Assembly (NCBI GenBank): GCA_963576785.1
Contig: OY756150.1
Coordinates: 2,046,001-2,110,000 of the forward strand
Source: Chlorophyllum brunneum
Taxonomy: Eukaryota; Basidiomycota; Agaricomycetes; Agaricales; Agaricaceae
Length of the DNA stretch: 64,000 bases
Direction of reading: 5' to 3'
A model generated the notes under the pieces. That model was given only the letters and a program-made list of their open reading frames with translations. It ran no database searches and was not told the DNA's origin. Position numbers and translations under genes: made by a program. The first letter of the stretch is position 1, and each line of letters starts with the position of its first letter. Below, in pieces: positions 24,200-35,473 of this stretch.

Positions 24200-25180
24200 C
24201 TGCAATTGATTCAATTGATCAGCCGGAATATCCGACGCCAAGATGTGAGACGGTCCAGATCATGGGAGAACCCGAACGCCCTGGGAACTCTCTTTCCTGG
24301 AGGATTCTGATTGTCTGACTCTTCGTCGTTGTATGATTACGCTCACAAAACCACGAGAACTGTTTTCGTCTGAGGATTTGAGTCTGGGGGGTGCTCAGGG
24401 TCAATATTCTGAAGAAACATCCCTACCCGAGAAGCTGCACCGATAGTGCAATGGAAGCATCCATATAGTTTTTCGTTATGACGGAAACTGTCAAGACATA
24501 CAAATAGGGGTTCCCAAGCGAACCTTCATGGCGACCAGAGCTGAGAGCACTTTCATGATTCGTAAATTCGTGAATAGAGATTAGGAATAGGTACAGTTGG
24601 GAAACTGGTGATTGCGATGGGTAGGCTGTATCCGATAATTGGGTGGAGATGTCAAGTTGGAACGGGGTTTGACTTTCAAGTGGCGGTTATAAGCGCCCTA
24701 GAATAATACAACCGCAGTAGTGCATGTCAGCATTATTTCGGAAGCTGGGGGACATATACGCACAAATATGAATAGAATTCGACCTCGGCAGACTAGAAGT
24801 CGAGGGTGGCGCAAGCTAGTTCGGTTAACGGCCCCCACGGAGACTGCTAAAATGATCACTCAAAAGGTTGAGTAACCTCCGGAACGTAAAGCCTTCCCGA
24901 AATGGTATGCGAGCGAGTGCAATGAAGAGAAAATTGACCCACTTACGAGATGCAAAGAAGAAATTTCTGGAAGCCATAGGGAATCAGGCCGGGAGGCGGT
25001 GGAAGGCATGGACATTCGACCGTATGTGGCGAGGCAGTTGATTGGAGTGCAGATGCGGCTTGTAGAATGGAACGAATGGCGAGATGACCCTATAATTGGA
25101 GAACCGTCGAGGATCGGTAATGGCCAATGAGGTAAATTGATCAACTCCATAGTCCGGTTGGCTGGACCGTAACCCATCCC
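24200..25180 (-). pseudogene. Decayed DUF6533-like copy D
   Basis: At about 24680 the minus strand reads AYNRHLKVK behind a splice acceptor, the counterpart of VYALYQRHLGV in copy B. The flanking frames are broken by stops, and the other family landmarks are missing or unrecognisable. It follows the tandem spacing of copies A to C, so it is probably a degenerate fourth member. Limits are approximate. Confidence 0.35.
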
Positions 25181-26591
25181 ACTGCCAAGAAAATATCCAA
25201 GAGGACCGTGCGATGCTTTGACCTATGTAGCAGTCCCGTCAATCCGGTGGATCGAGGCAACGGAATGCGGGACTTCAAGTCTTGAACAGGTATATCGTCC
25301 CACCCCAATGCACCTCGCACACACTTCTACATCATTGATCGTAGGCGCTTCTGAGAATGAGAAAATGAGAAGCGTTGGAGAATGAGTGAGAGGATTGATT
25401 CGTACACGATGAAGCGTCGAAAACCAACCAAGTTCCTGTATACGCTGTCCAGAGGCTTATAAGGAGCCACGACGCGATGATAGTACCAGTGTCATGTCAA
25501 TCAGAGCTTCATTAATCAATTCCGCAGTACGGACTAGCGTAAGGCTTTTGATTCAATCGACGTCAGCGTGCTGACGACGACAACGCAATCAGACAAGCCC
25601 AATGAATTCAGAGGATGATCAGCGCAAGTGCTCCTTACCAATTCAAGCAATGTGTAGGTCCAAACTGTCAACCAATTGGAACCATCGAGAGGGTTCTGCC
25701 CGTTAGCCTCGGCGATTGCCTGACCCAGAAGGTTCTCTCAGGTAACGATTGTGACCCATACGTACAAAACCATAAGGGGTCAGGCCTTCAGTGAGGTTGT
25801 ACCAGAAATATATGTATTCGCAATCGTTGAGCACACCAATTGTCAACGGTATTCTATCGTGGCTCCCTCGACATCCTCGGTAGTCCCAACCTCACGACTG
25901 CAAAGGAAATCGGACGGACTACAGGATTCCACGCAACTATTGATCTAGATGCGAACTTCAATGTAAGTTAGCGGCCCACGCAACTTGAAGAGACTGCTCA
26001 CAATTTAGCATGTACGGGTGGGCGTTTGCTTTTTACATATAATAACGAATGATGGTCGAGCTTGTTGAACATAGCACGGAATGAAAAAACGTAGACTCAA
26101 ACTGTATTAACTCGAGATGAGGACAATAAAATCGAGGGAAGATAAGCTCACCTGATAGGGTTGATAGGCATAGTATCGTGGTATAATCTCAGGTATATAG
26201 GCAATGGTAATCATCTAGGCAGGCGTCGAGGCAGAAGCAATATAAAATAGGCTGGTCAAATGCATCAGCGTCTGTTAGAGGTCAGGGATGATCGCTACGT
26301 ACCAATGGGGACATATAGCGCTGATGTAATCTCATAGGCGAATCAATCATAGGCATTCAAGGAACGACGATCGAGCTGGACGCTGGGGGAGAACGGGAAT
26401 CTTATCAGCACCTGCCCAATTTCGTCATAGATATGTGACGACTTACAAGGAAAAACGAGAAAAAAGATAAGAAAAACTAGCTACCATGGTATGAATACCT
26501 GGTACTGCGTCTACGCAGTTGTGGTTCTGAAGTCTCTGGAGTATTCGAACGCCGACTGATACATGGCGAGCTTCCAGAGCCTGGATGATAC
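25181..26591. other. No gene supported
   Basis: Short frames only. A minus-strand relic of the membrane family is possible but not demonstrable. Confidence 0.35.
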
Positions 26592-27200
26592 TCAATATCT
26601 AACGAGGGGGAATATAATATTAGGAAGTATAACATACCTCAAATGTTGATATGTGACCTCCACTACACACACCACCAAAATCACGTATTTGCCAGAGAAG
26701 GTGGGGTCCTTAGACTGTTGTACAAGTTTCGACCCGTCGGCATGGTGGCGCAGAGATCCGGGTGGAGCAGCTAAAAACACGATAAAACCACTATAATCGT
26801 TGTTTGGTGCAGGTGGGTGGAGTTTTAGAGTAGGAGTGTGGAATTCTTTGATAATGTTGACTGGATATCGAGCTTGGAGTGTGGAGTGATCCTTGTTTTG
26901 ATGACGAGGTGCGGAAATGCGTCCTTTAAGGTGGCTCAAATGGACAATTGAGTGCTCATGTTCCGCTTTCACGGGCGGGACTCGGTAGCAGTGAACTGGT
27001 ACGACGTCAATGTTGCGGATCTTCTTTAACAAAATACCCAAGCACGCAAGGACAATTTCGTAGCCGAGACCGTCCTTGAGGGTATTGTATATATGGGCAT
27101 GACATACACCTCCTTCGACTTCCTTACTCCGGACGACGAATGGGCGAAGATGATGGACTTTCTGGGATTCTGTAGGGTTAGGAAGTAACCTAGTACTCAT
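26592..27200 (-). CDS. Uncharacterised open frame
   Basis: An uninterrupted minus-strand frame of about 200 residues (MSTRLLPNPTESQKVHHLRP at its start). It contains a hydrophobic stretch KYVILVVCVVEV near the C-terminus and no recognised domain. Its length in this AT-balanced sequence is suggestive but not decisive. It may be one exon of a split gene or chance. Confidence 0.25.
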   Translation of the reverse strand: MSTRLLPNPTESQKVHHLRPFVVRSKEVEGGVCHAHIYNTLKDGLGYEIVLACLGILLKKIRNIDVVPVHCYRVPPVKAEHEHSIVHLSHLKGRISAPRHQNKDHSTLQARYPVNIIKEFHTPTLKLHPPAPNNDYSGFIVFLAAPPGSLRHHADGSKLVQQSKDPTFSGKYVILVVCVVEVTYQHLRYVILPNIIFPLVRY

Positions 27201-27428
27201 TAAGTCATCGCAATCTTACGAAGAAGCAAAACCTCTCACCAAAAGTTCGTTTGAAAGGCAAGGGTGAGCTGGACGACCCCAAACGTCCCCTGGGCTCTCT
27301 CCTTTAAGAAAACAAAAATAAATTTGAAGTATTGCGAAGGAACGAGTTCTCTAGATCCTCGTACGACCAGCGCCATTCTATAGGAAACTAATTAGGGCTG
27401 GTGATGCGTTCCAGCAACGATGGGTAAC

Positions 27429-28796
27429 TCACCGAATTCCATTATCTCCTTTTGTACGACCCATATTCGCACCAGGATAACAGTGTATTTGCCGTTTCTT
27501 GATCAGATGTGATACTGGACTTGGAGGCACGTAGCGGAACGAGAACGACATCATTTGCGGCTCGTCCCCTACGACCCACCTCGATGCGCCTGCATACTCC
27601 AATTCCTCCACAGCCAACGCAATCCTACATATTTGTGCCTTCTTGTGTATCACCACCCGTATCACCCGTATCTCCTCTCCCTCCTCTCCTTCCGTCACCT
27701 GTCCCACTCTAACTACATGTGTTCTGACTTTCGCATTACTCCTCCCTAACATCCGCGGCGGTTTCCTACCCCCACATATGAGAGGGGGAGTACGAATCCC
27801 ACCACCCTCACCCATAGCTTCGAATACACTTCTACCTTCCCTCTTCTCGTCCTCTTCTCTTTCGTGTTCCGGATTTGATGTAAGGGGGGTATATAGGGAT
27901 GTAGTTGATGAAGGTGAACGGGGACAAGAAGGGATAATTGAGCGATCACCAAAAACCATGGTGACCAAATGGGGGCCTGATGACCAGTCGTAGTCATTTG
28001 AGATAGTCCGTAGTTTCTCGTCGGGAGCGGTACAGAGAGGAGCCGGTTCTTGTTCTTGTTCTGGATGTATAATGGCGCTGGCGTTGATACTTTGTATGAA
28101 AGTTGGAAAGTCGCTTCTTGATTCTTCACTGACCAACTGGTCCTCGTCCTCGTATAAACGATCACCGAAGAGCATAGAGACTAAATCAGGGCCTGATGAC
28201 CAGTCGTAGTCAATGTTTCTCGGGATGGTCTGTGGGTTCTCGTTGGGAGTGGGAGAGGGGGGAGGTTGAGTGATAAACGTTGCTGAAAGACAGGAATCCC
28301 CGACCCATCCTGCTCGCGCTCGTACTTGCGTTTCTGTGTCTGGTTCGGGGGGGCTGGCTGAGTTCTTGCCGATGCTGTGTAGCGAAGGGGGGTCGGCTCT
28401 CGAGTCTTCATCGACTAGCTCATCCTCGTCTTCGTCCACGCGTACGAACCCTAGAAACTCGGCGGGAATTTCTATTCCCATATTTGTAGCGCAATTTCGT
28501 AGTTCATCGAGGAGAGTTTTCTTTGGCTCCTTGATGGACAGGGTGTCGTCGGTGGATGGGCAACAAGAATTGTCGTTTAATACATCGCCTTCGTAGGAGG
28601 TGAGAGAACATGTAGAAGAGGTAGAGGGGAGACGGGGAGAGAATATTGGAGATGGTGATGGCGACGGTGACGGGGATAGGGAATGAGGTGGTAAGGGTAA
28701 AGACGGAGAGGATCCAGACAAGAGTGGTGTCGCCAATACTACCTGGCCATCAACTAATGATAAGCGCAGAAGAAGAAGAAAACATACAAAACGCAT
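27429..28796 (-). CDS. Acidic protein with internal repeats, unknown function
   Basis: A 455-residue frame opens with MRFVCFLLLLRLSLVDGQ, which could be a signal peptide, followed by a Pro/Ser run. The body is rich in Glu, Asp and Ser. A motif YDWSSGPxLVxMxFGDR occurs twice (near 28200 and 27970 in DNA), and a related EDEDxLVxEDSR block also occurs twice, showing an internal duplication of about 215 bp. A comparable DLFTMVFGD motif lies in the protein at 58483-60016. DNA around 28500-28600 recurs at 43930-44010. The start is uncertain because a 34-nt GT..AG stretch overlaps the first codons; that would be unusually short for an intron here. Secreted versus nuclear location is therefore open. 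Confidence 0.5.
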   Translation of the reverse strand: MRFVCFLLLLRLSLVDGQVVLATPLLSGSSPSLPLPPHSLSPSPSPSPSPIFSPRLPSTSSTCSLTSYEGDVLNDNSCCPSTDDTLSIKEPKKTLLDELRNCATNMGIEIPAEFLGFVRVDEDEDELVDEDSRADPPSLHSIGKNSASPPEPDTETQVRARAGWVGDSCLSATFITQPPPSPTPNENPQTIPRNIDYDWSSGPDLVSMLFGDRLYEDEDQLVSEESRSDFPTFIQSINASAIIHPEQEQEPAPLCTAPDEKLRTISNDYDWSSGPHLVTMVFGDRSIIPSCPRSPSSTTSLYTPLTSNPEHEREEDEKREGRSVFEAMGEGGGIRTPPLICGGRKPPRMLGRSNAKVRTHVVRVGQVTEGEEGEEIRVIRVVIHKKAQICRIALAVEELEYAGASRWVVGDEPQMMSFSFRYVPPSPVSHLIKKRQIHCYPGANMGRTKGDNGIR

Positions 28797-29884
28797 TTTC
28801 CCGCCTTGCGAGGAGTAACATCCTCTTTTTCACCTTCTCAAATATTATGATAGACGCGTGTCCTCCACTTCGAGGAATTCTCTTCATCTTCTGACGGCGG
28901 AGGTGCCTGACATATCCTAACAAAGCCGCGTCAGGAAACCGAATGAATGAGAAACGAGAAATGTACCTGTCCAACATGTCTTTCGGGCTTGAACGTACCT
29001 CACGACACCGCGTTTCCACTCGACTTTCACAGCATCTTTCGCTCTTGCAAGTTGTGAAGCCCCGAATCCCGAGGTCCGTATTCGACTTGAGGACCTGACG
29101 CGTGTTCTTGTCCAAGCTTCATCAGCAAAGCGATCGCAAGTACGCTTAACCGAATCAAGATATTCGGTGTGTCGATGGGTCACTGCTGGTACCAGTCCGA
29201 ATCCAAGTCCGAGACGATCTGAAGGTTTGAGAGGGTCAAGCTTCGCACTATATCGACACCCGCAAACGCAGGCGTCACCACTGTTGGTCCAACACGAAGG
29301 CAGTGGGAGGGGTAAAAGCACAGAGTCCTTGAGTTGTGTGGAAGGAAATAGCCCTGGGAAGCCCAGATCCAAGCGTTGAGGTCGATTAATGTTCGACCGT
29401 GTCTGTCGATATTTGAAGCTAAGCGTCGAATGCATGGCGATTATTGATTTCGTTCCCGGTGGGGGCATGTGGAGTATTTAAATGGACGAGAAAGCTCCTT
29501 ATTCGAGATTGTGGTCCGGCCTGGATATGTCATTCCGCATTTCAGATTCGACTGTACCTCGGATCAGTGGGGTGTGGATTGTCGCGCAACAACCCTCAGG
29601 TCTGTGCTGGTCGGGTGGGGCTTTGGTTCATCTTGTAGATCCGTGTTGTCCCAAGCGTTTCATCGTCACACTCTCCTTTCTTGTACCCGATCCTTCACCT
29701 TGTACTCGATCCTTCACCTGGTTCAAAATGTTGGCTGGATTACGGTTAAGCGGTTAATGCCAGATGAAGTATCCATGAATATAATAATGATTTGCCATGG
29801 TGACCAGTGATATAAGCCCACAATACATACTCCAAAAGACATCGAGTCTATGGAGACAGTAGGGTCTCCTCCCGTAAAAAATAA
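28797..29884. other. Duplicated debris between two minus-strand genes
   Basis: Open frames on both strands are short. The stretch 29470-29600 resembles 32170-32300 (same strand) and 56870-56970 (opposite strand), so it belongs to the dispersed duplications of this region. The far right is the 3' flank of the membrane gene. Confidence 0.4.
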
Positions 29885-31128
29885 TCATTCAACAGGTGAA
29901 TGCAATGCAGGTGGTAAAGAGTCTGGAACACTAGTCTGTGCTACTTGTGCCTGGAACCTTTGAGTACCAGTCCCACTGGCAGCACCAGACTGTGCAGCAT
30001 GGTTCCAATGCAAATTGCTAAGTCTGTATCCTGTCTTTGAGCCCCATGCCTGCCCAATGGAAACCCTGTAGACTACAAGAAGATATGCAATTATCTTTAT
30101 GCAAGATACATATATTAATCAGTTGCATTTGGAAGAGTGGTAAACTATCAACTCACTTCAATGTAGGGCTGACAATTAGAAAAAAGTGAACCTAAAGGAT
30201 GACCAACAAGGGCAAGGACTAGGGCCATAAACATCCATGTAGATTCAAGAGCATAGGATTCGACAAGTATTGCCACAATGTTCATGTATTGTTTGCTGAG
30301 GTAAGATGTTCCTGCAGAGTCTTGGATTAGAATTATTCCAACTGGATGTCTGTAGCCTGCATACCTGTTAATCTTGCATGGTGTTTGAGAGTAAAGATGA
30401 GATATACAATTATCAGCACTGTAACAGGTATTGTAACTGCTATCTGTAGTGCAAGAGCAGCAATTGGTATATTGTGAGAAATTCCTGTTGAGGTAACTCT
30501 AGTCTTCAATGTCAATATGATAGCAGAGATCCATGATGCTGCAGGTCTCAATATTTAGTCCATGAAAATGGGTAGATTTTAAAATAATTTACCTGCAGAA
30601 GCAAATAAAACTAGTAGTGGCAGGATTACAATAATATTAGCATACTTTGTTGCCTTCCAGACCTTCCACAAGTGCCAAACCTTTAAATTTATTAATAATA
30701 TGCAGATACTACTACTTTGACAGGAAGTAAAATCATTAGCTTACCTGAATTGCTGATGATAATACATGGATTATGATTTCAGGGACATCAAACATAAGTG
30801 CTGACAGCTGCACACCCAAAACCTCTCTTTCATATGTATATGGCCCTCCAGCAAAATTCCTATGGTGGATATAGGCTGCTTGGATGACCCAAGTATTTCC
30901 TCCTAGAAAGACCAGTCCAGAGAGCATGATGACTGAAGTATATGCTAGCATGAACTTGGTTTGCTTTTTTCTGTCAGAGTCCTGAAGCTGGGACAGTGAT
31001 GACTGGACATAGAGATAGTAGAGGGACAATGCAATGCCATAGAAGACACCACTCAAGGTTGTGGTACTGATGAGGTCAAATTCTGTCTCAAGTAGCAATT
31101 TGTCTGGAAGTGGAGGAGTGTTGTCCAT
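29885..31128 (-). CDS. Multi-pass membrane protein (RNFxGGP family), copy 1
   Basis: Five exons (30745-31128, 30593-30680, 30365-30538, 30157-30311, 29885-30094) give 336 residues in frame from MDNTPPLPDK to LHSPVE. About seven hydrophobic helices are visible. Landmarks are YIHHRNFAGGPYTYE between helices, IIIHVLSSAIQVWHLWKVW, ESYALESTWMFMALVL and VYRVSIGQAWG, typical of a large agaricomycete membrane family with a conserved R/D-N-[FY]-x-G-G-P turn. A cytosolic tail rich in Gln, Ser and Thr follows the last helix. Function is unknown. A closely related but disrupted copy lies at 53906-55135, downstream of the retrotransposon. Confidence 0.83.
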
Positions 31129-31249
31129 TGAGAATTGGAAATGTGAGAGGAGGGATGGTAGTAAGTGGCATTTTGGAAGTCCTGTAAATATACCACCGCT
31201 CACTCCCAAGTTGTTGTAATAACATTCATTGTACTTTGGTCCGTGTAGC

Positions 31250-31779
31250 TGCCAGCTCCCCTACTGAGTGCTTATTCATGATCCACATGCTAGTTGCCTG
31301 AAGTATACTATTACTCAAGTGTACCCACAAGCTACTTTATTAGGCCTCCATTTTGATATCTACTGTATTTGTTGTACTCGGTGCAGTTACAGCGGAACTC
31401 GAATGTGAACAAATAGTTCCTAGTTGAGGTGAGATCAACGGGTTCCGGCCAGGTTAACTGCTTTGGACACCAATAATCTTATCCGGACAGTGTGGCGAGT
31501 GTTTTGTACACCAGTCTACCACGATGACCGAGGTGAACCTCCATCTTGATTGGGTGCTTCGACGGGCGTTGATGGAGGAGCGTTCGAATTGAGATGTAAT
31601 AGAGTGTAGTGGGCGCCGTTATGTCATCGTGCGTTTTTTTGTCCATAATGATTGAGTCTTGTTTCTCAGGAAAAGTTGTATAGACCTGTATCAAAATGAT
31701 GGTAAGTGTGTTTCAAGTGGCCGCTCTATTATTCTACTTCAGGTTTGTGTACGTCCGTCATCGTCTTGTCCTCACTGGT
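31250..31779. other. Upstream region, no gene supported
   Basis: This lies upstream of the membrane gene. The first about 120 bp upstream of its ATG are similar to the sequence that the retrotransposon interrupted at 47340-47399. Nothing else is recognised. Confidence 0.35.
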
Positions 31780-32790
31780 TGTTCCCCGTCCGAACCTCAA
31801 CCGAACACCGCTGAAGCCCAAAAATGATTTTAATGATATATCCAGCCGCTACGACACCCACACCAGCTCCTGGTGTACAGCTTCCACAAGTACAAACGTG
31901 GGGTCTGTGATGCTTGCGACAATTTGTCACTTCCCAAATCTCATATCCTGACTTTGACGTTCGAGGATACCATAACGGCAACCGAAAGCGCAGGTATTAT
32001 CACGGCCAGTCCTATACGAAGACAGTGGGGGAGTGGGGACACGGGTTGTAAACCGGGAGAAGTTTGGAGGTGAAGATGTACGGATCTAGGCTTATTGCTT
32101 GACTGCGCCAGTCGACATTGGGATGGAGCATAAGGCGTGGATAACCAACATTGATAGTACGGTTGATGAGGTAGGTAGTGTAGTTGAATGGACCAGAAAG
32201 CTTTTTTACTTGGAACTGTGGTCTGGCCGTCTTTCGAAGCCGAGATGCCCCGGTCATTGCCTTGCTTTTCTGAAGATTTCGGAGAGTCTCAGCACCGAAT
32301 GATGTATAACGAGCCTCCATAGCCTGGACGATGGCCCATAATCGTCACTGTGTGTATTAAGTGCGTGAAAGCGATACACTTTGCTTGCTTCGGGCGGTGA
32401 TGAGAGTGTCCTTTCAGGTCAGGAAGTACCTGATAGTGATTCAGCAATCGCAGCCTTAAAATAAGCCAAAGTCCCACCAATGCTCGGTTTTGAAGACATG
32501 GGTGCATTCTGTGGCCTCAGGTGGTCCGTAGCTTCTCTCGTTAATAGAACAAGGACGGAGTGGAAGTCCTGAGAATGAACGATTCCTCTAGAAACCCATA
32601 GGCACAATATTAGGTTGTGCCTATCTAGGACCGTTGACGTATTCTGGCAAGGATGGACAGCTCACCTTAGTCGTATATCCGTGTCGCAATGAAGGGATAC
32701 TTGCCATTCAGTGAATACACGTGGTGAGGCGCGTTGCATCACCACTGGGCATAACGGGTTCGTCTGCAGCTCATCCCTCACGCTTCTCTC
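31780..32790. repeat. Inverted duplicate of 56360-57460
   Basis: Read by eye, this block matches the reverse complement of 56360-57460 in the same order, including CACCACGTGTA, the AGAAAGCTT stretch and the AAGTACAAACGTGGG stretch, with many substitutions and indels. Remnants of coding sequence are visible (for example MSSKPSIGGTLAYFKAAIAE on the minus strand at about 32450), but no complete gene. Confidence 0.6.
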
Positions 32791-32821
32791 ATTGAAGAGC
32801 ACACAGCCCTAATAGCAACTT

Positions 32822-33440
32822 GTCTCATCGCCATTCTCGATCTCAAAGGCAAGCCGCTCATCCAGCGCGCATACAGAGACGATAATCTGTCGGCCCGGCG
32901 GTGGGGAGTCATAAGGGGAGTAGCGTTAGTGTATGGTCGAGATCAAGGCGCAGTTTAAGAGTGGTACGGCGAACAATGTGAAGGTGTATATGCCGGTTGG
33001 ATGGAGGATAGATAGCCTTCGACGGGAACTGTGCCGTATGTACTGGATAAATCAACGTTCGTGTGGAAGATCAAACAACTAGGCGGGTCCAGAGAATTCC
33101 TCATGCGTGCACATTTTGGTTTACCTAGGTTCAATCGATCTGGTTCGTAATCCTCCCCTCCCGTACTCTTATTCACAACTCGTTACAGAAACAGACATTG
33201 AAAAACGACCACCCATCACTGCCAAATTCGAAATTCCATACTTTACAGCATCGGGTATTCAAGTTCGATATCTCGAGATTGTGGAAAAGACCGGGTGCCT
33301 GGCGTTGCCTTGGGTTATGTATATTACTCAGAATGGTGATGACCACAGGTGAGTTTACCCTTTTCTTGGTGAAAGTGGGCTTTGATGGAATGTAAGTTTA
33401 CGGACGGCGTTGGAGAAGGGTAGTGCGCCTATTGTTCCGA
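32822..33440 (+). pseudogene. AP-1 mu adaptor pseudogene, internally deleted copy
   Basis: The start encodes IAILDLKGKPLIQRAYRDD, the first residues of the clathrin adaptor AP-1 mu chain. The frame then jumps to a piece of the C-terminal homology domain (MVEIKAQFKSGTANNVKVYM), then FVWKIKQLGGSREFLMRAHF, and then RPPITAKFEIPYFTASGI and YITQNGDDH. The region corresponding to most of the longin domain, linker and half of the mu homology domain is missing, and frames shift between pieces. AP-1 mu normally selects Tyr-based sorting signals at the trans-Golgi. This copy cannot encode it. A longer decayed copy lies in opposite orientation at 44691-46204. Confidence 0.8.
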
Positions 33441-35473
33441 TGTAGAAAAAGGTTGTTTAGATTAATGACAAGTCTAGTTTTGTATTCCTTTCTTTCCACG
33501 CGGAATGTGGATGGACACAGTCCATTTTGTAGTTTACGTCTTCCTCCAAGAAACTGGATTCCCTGCCCTCGCTAGATACCGCGTTCATTGCACAGTAGGG
33601 TTGTTGTCTCACGTAGGTGTGTGTGAACGTTGGTGACTTGTCATCGAGCCCTGGACCCGGTCCCGGATGTTCTGGACTCATGTACAATGGATTGGGTTAT
33701 ACTGGGGCTCTACTATCCCGAATTGTCAAACCTTTCCAATGGAAACCTGGTCCGCCAGTCTGGTAGGTACCCCCCACACCATAGATTCGTCACACACTCC
33801 CCCCTTTCTTTTTGAGTGGTATGATAAGTTGGTTCCCTATTTCGTCATGGTAGGACAAGTAGTATACAAACGAGTTCGTATAGAAGAGACAGGGGTGGTA
33901 GAATCGGAGCGTCAGGCAGGGTCATCTAGTCATCCACGGGGCACTGCCCTAACCGTGTTCTTGGAGGGTTCTCTGTAGCTGCGTCAATTTCTGGTATCAG
34001 AGCTGAGCGTTGTGGGGAAAAAAGGGAGAAATAATGTGAAGTCAGTGAGAGGGAGTGGGACGTGGAATGGAGGGAGACACTTTCCACCTTGTAATTCGTG
34101 TCTTCCTCCAAAATTTCCATCCTCACTGGATAACGCAGTAAAGTTGTGATCTCCCCTCGGTCATGTGTATATTGACGACTTGTTTTCGAGCATTGGAACC
34201 CATCTCAACGCCCCTGGTAGAACCGGTACATGGTCCCGGATGTTCTGGACTCTGCGTAATGTATGGACTATAATTCTGTAAGCCAGCGCTTACCGGGCGC
34301 TACTCTCCCGAAGTGTTGTATAAAAACGTCCATACGAAATGTCAAACCTTTTGTATAGGAATTTGGAACATATTGACCCGCCAGTGTGGTATTTATTTCT
34401 CCTACATAGATTGATTATACACCCTTTTTCAAAAAATCTTCATGCTTATCATTGCCGGCCCGTGTAGGACCACGTAAATGTAAGCTAGTTTGACACTGTT
34501 CGGTACCGTGGTGTATTTAACCGCAGGGCATTTTTTATTTCATTCGGTGGGATCTTTTGTTTGTTACTTCCCTTTACTAACCAAGGAGGGGTTATTTATG
34601 TTGGGTATATCCCAGCGCGAGCGAGGTAAACTAGTTGTTGTGATTAAAACCGTATCGCGGAGTTACCTACATACTTTATGTGAGTGAGGTATCGGTGGGT
34701 GCCTGTGCCCTCGCTCGTGGCCGAGGATGCACCAAGTGTTATCAAATCCTCCGACCCCATCAAGCTAAGGTTCGTCTCAATGCCCGACCCTTAGGGAACG
34801 GATGACATACATAATCTGACCCTTACTGGTATGCATCGTAACGAGCCCTCTTTTACCAATTAACAAAATAGGAATGCTGGGCGTAGTTTTGTACTCTTAT
34901 GTCCGAGCAGACGAGCGGCCTTCCAACAATGTATCTTTCGAGGTTTTGAGTATGGTCAAAGGCAGTGAGTCCTGATACTGTCTTTGTATCTCACACGCCT
35001 CGTCTGGGCAATTTGATTTTGTTCAGTGATTGGTCCTGGTGTTCCCGCGAAGGTTTTCTTGTGAGTATTCCCTATCCATATGACTTAATTCGTCCCGGTG
35101 CACAACGCCGCTGAGTTATAATTTGAGACTCCTCCAAAATGATTTACGTTCGACTGCAGAGGCTCGTTGGTAAATTCAAGTGGTGACACAATTTCCTTCT
35201 CTGTTCCAAGCACCACCAGGTCTATATTCCTCAGCCTCTAAAACTTACTCTAGGTATTCGATGCCGTGAATCGCTATGGATATTCCCATGGCGTTTGAAC
35301 TTTGTCACATTCAGTGTTCGGCTTTCCGTGCCTCAATTGAGTCTGACGTACTTCAAGGTTTAGAGATGGACTCCGTGACCGACCAAATCTAGTCCTTGAG
35401 CCAACAGTTTAAAAGGTGCAAAATTGGCCCATTCGATCTTCATCTCCTTCGGTTCTCCCAGTAGTGCCCTTAA
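33441..35473. repeat. Diverged tandem duplication and unassigned sequence
   Basis: The segment 33480-33800 is repeated at about 34040-34430. Shared landmarks in order are GTCTTCCTCCAA, GACTTGT, GGTCCCGGATGTTCTGGACT and TGTCAAACCTTT. The copies differ by many substitutions and a short insertion. No complete gene is readable; a plus-strand piece FEWYDKLVPYFVMVGQVVY (about 33820) may be a relic. From 34500 to 35470 no gene is supported. Confidence 0.5.

Noticed and set aside
28762..28795. A 34-nt GT..AG intron at the start of the acidic repeat-protein gene
   Set aside because: Splice ends and phase would fit, but every other intron recognised in the window is longer than this, most of them about 50 nt or more. 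The unspliced reading gives a plausible start with a hydrophobic leader. Left as an ambiguity in the gene entry.
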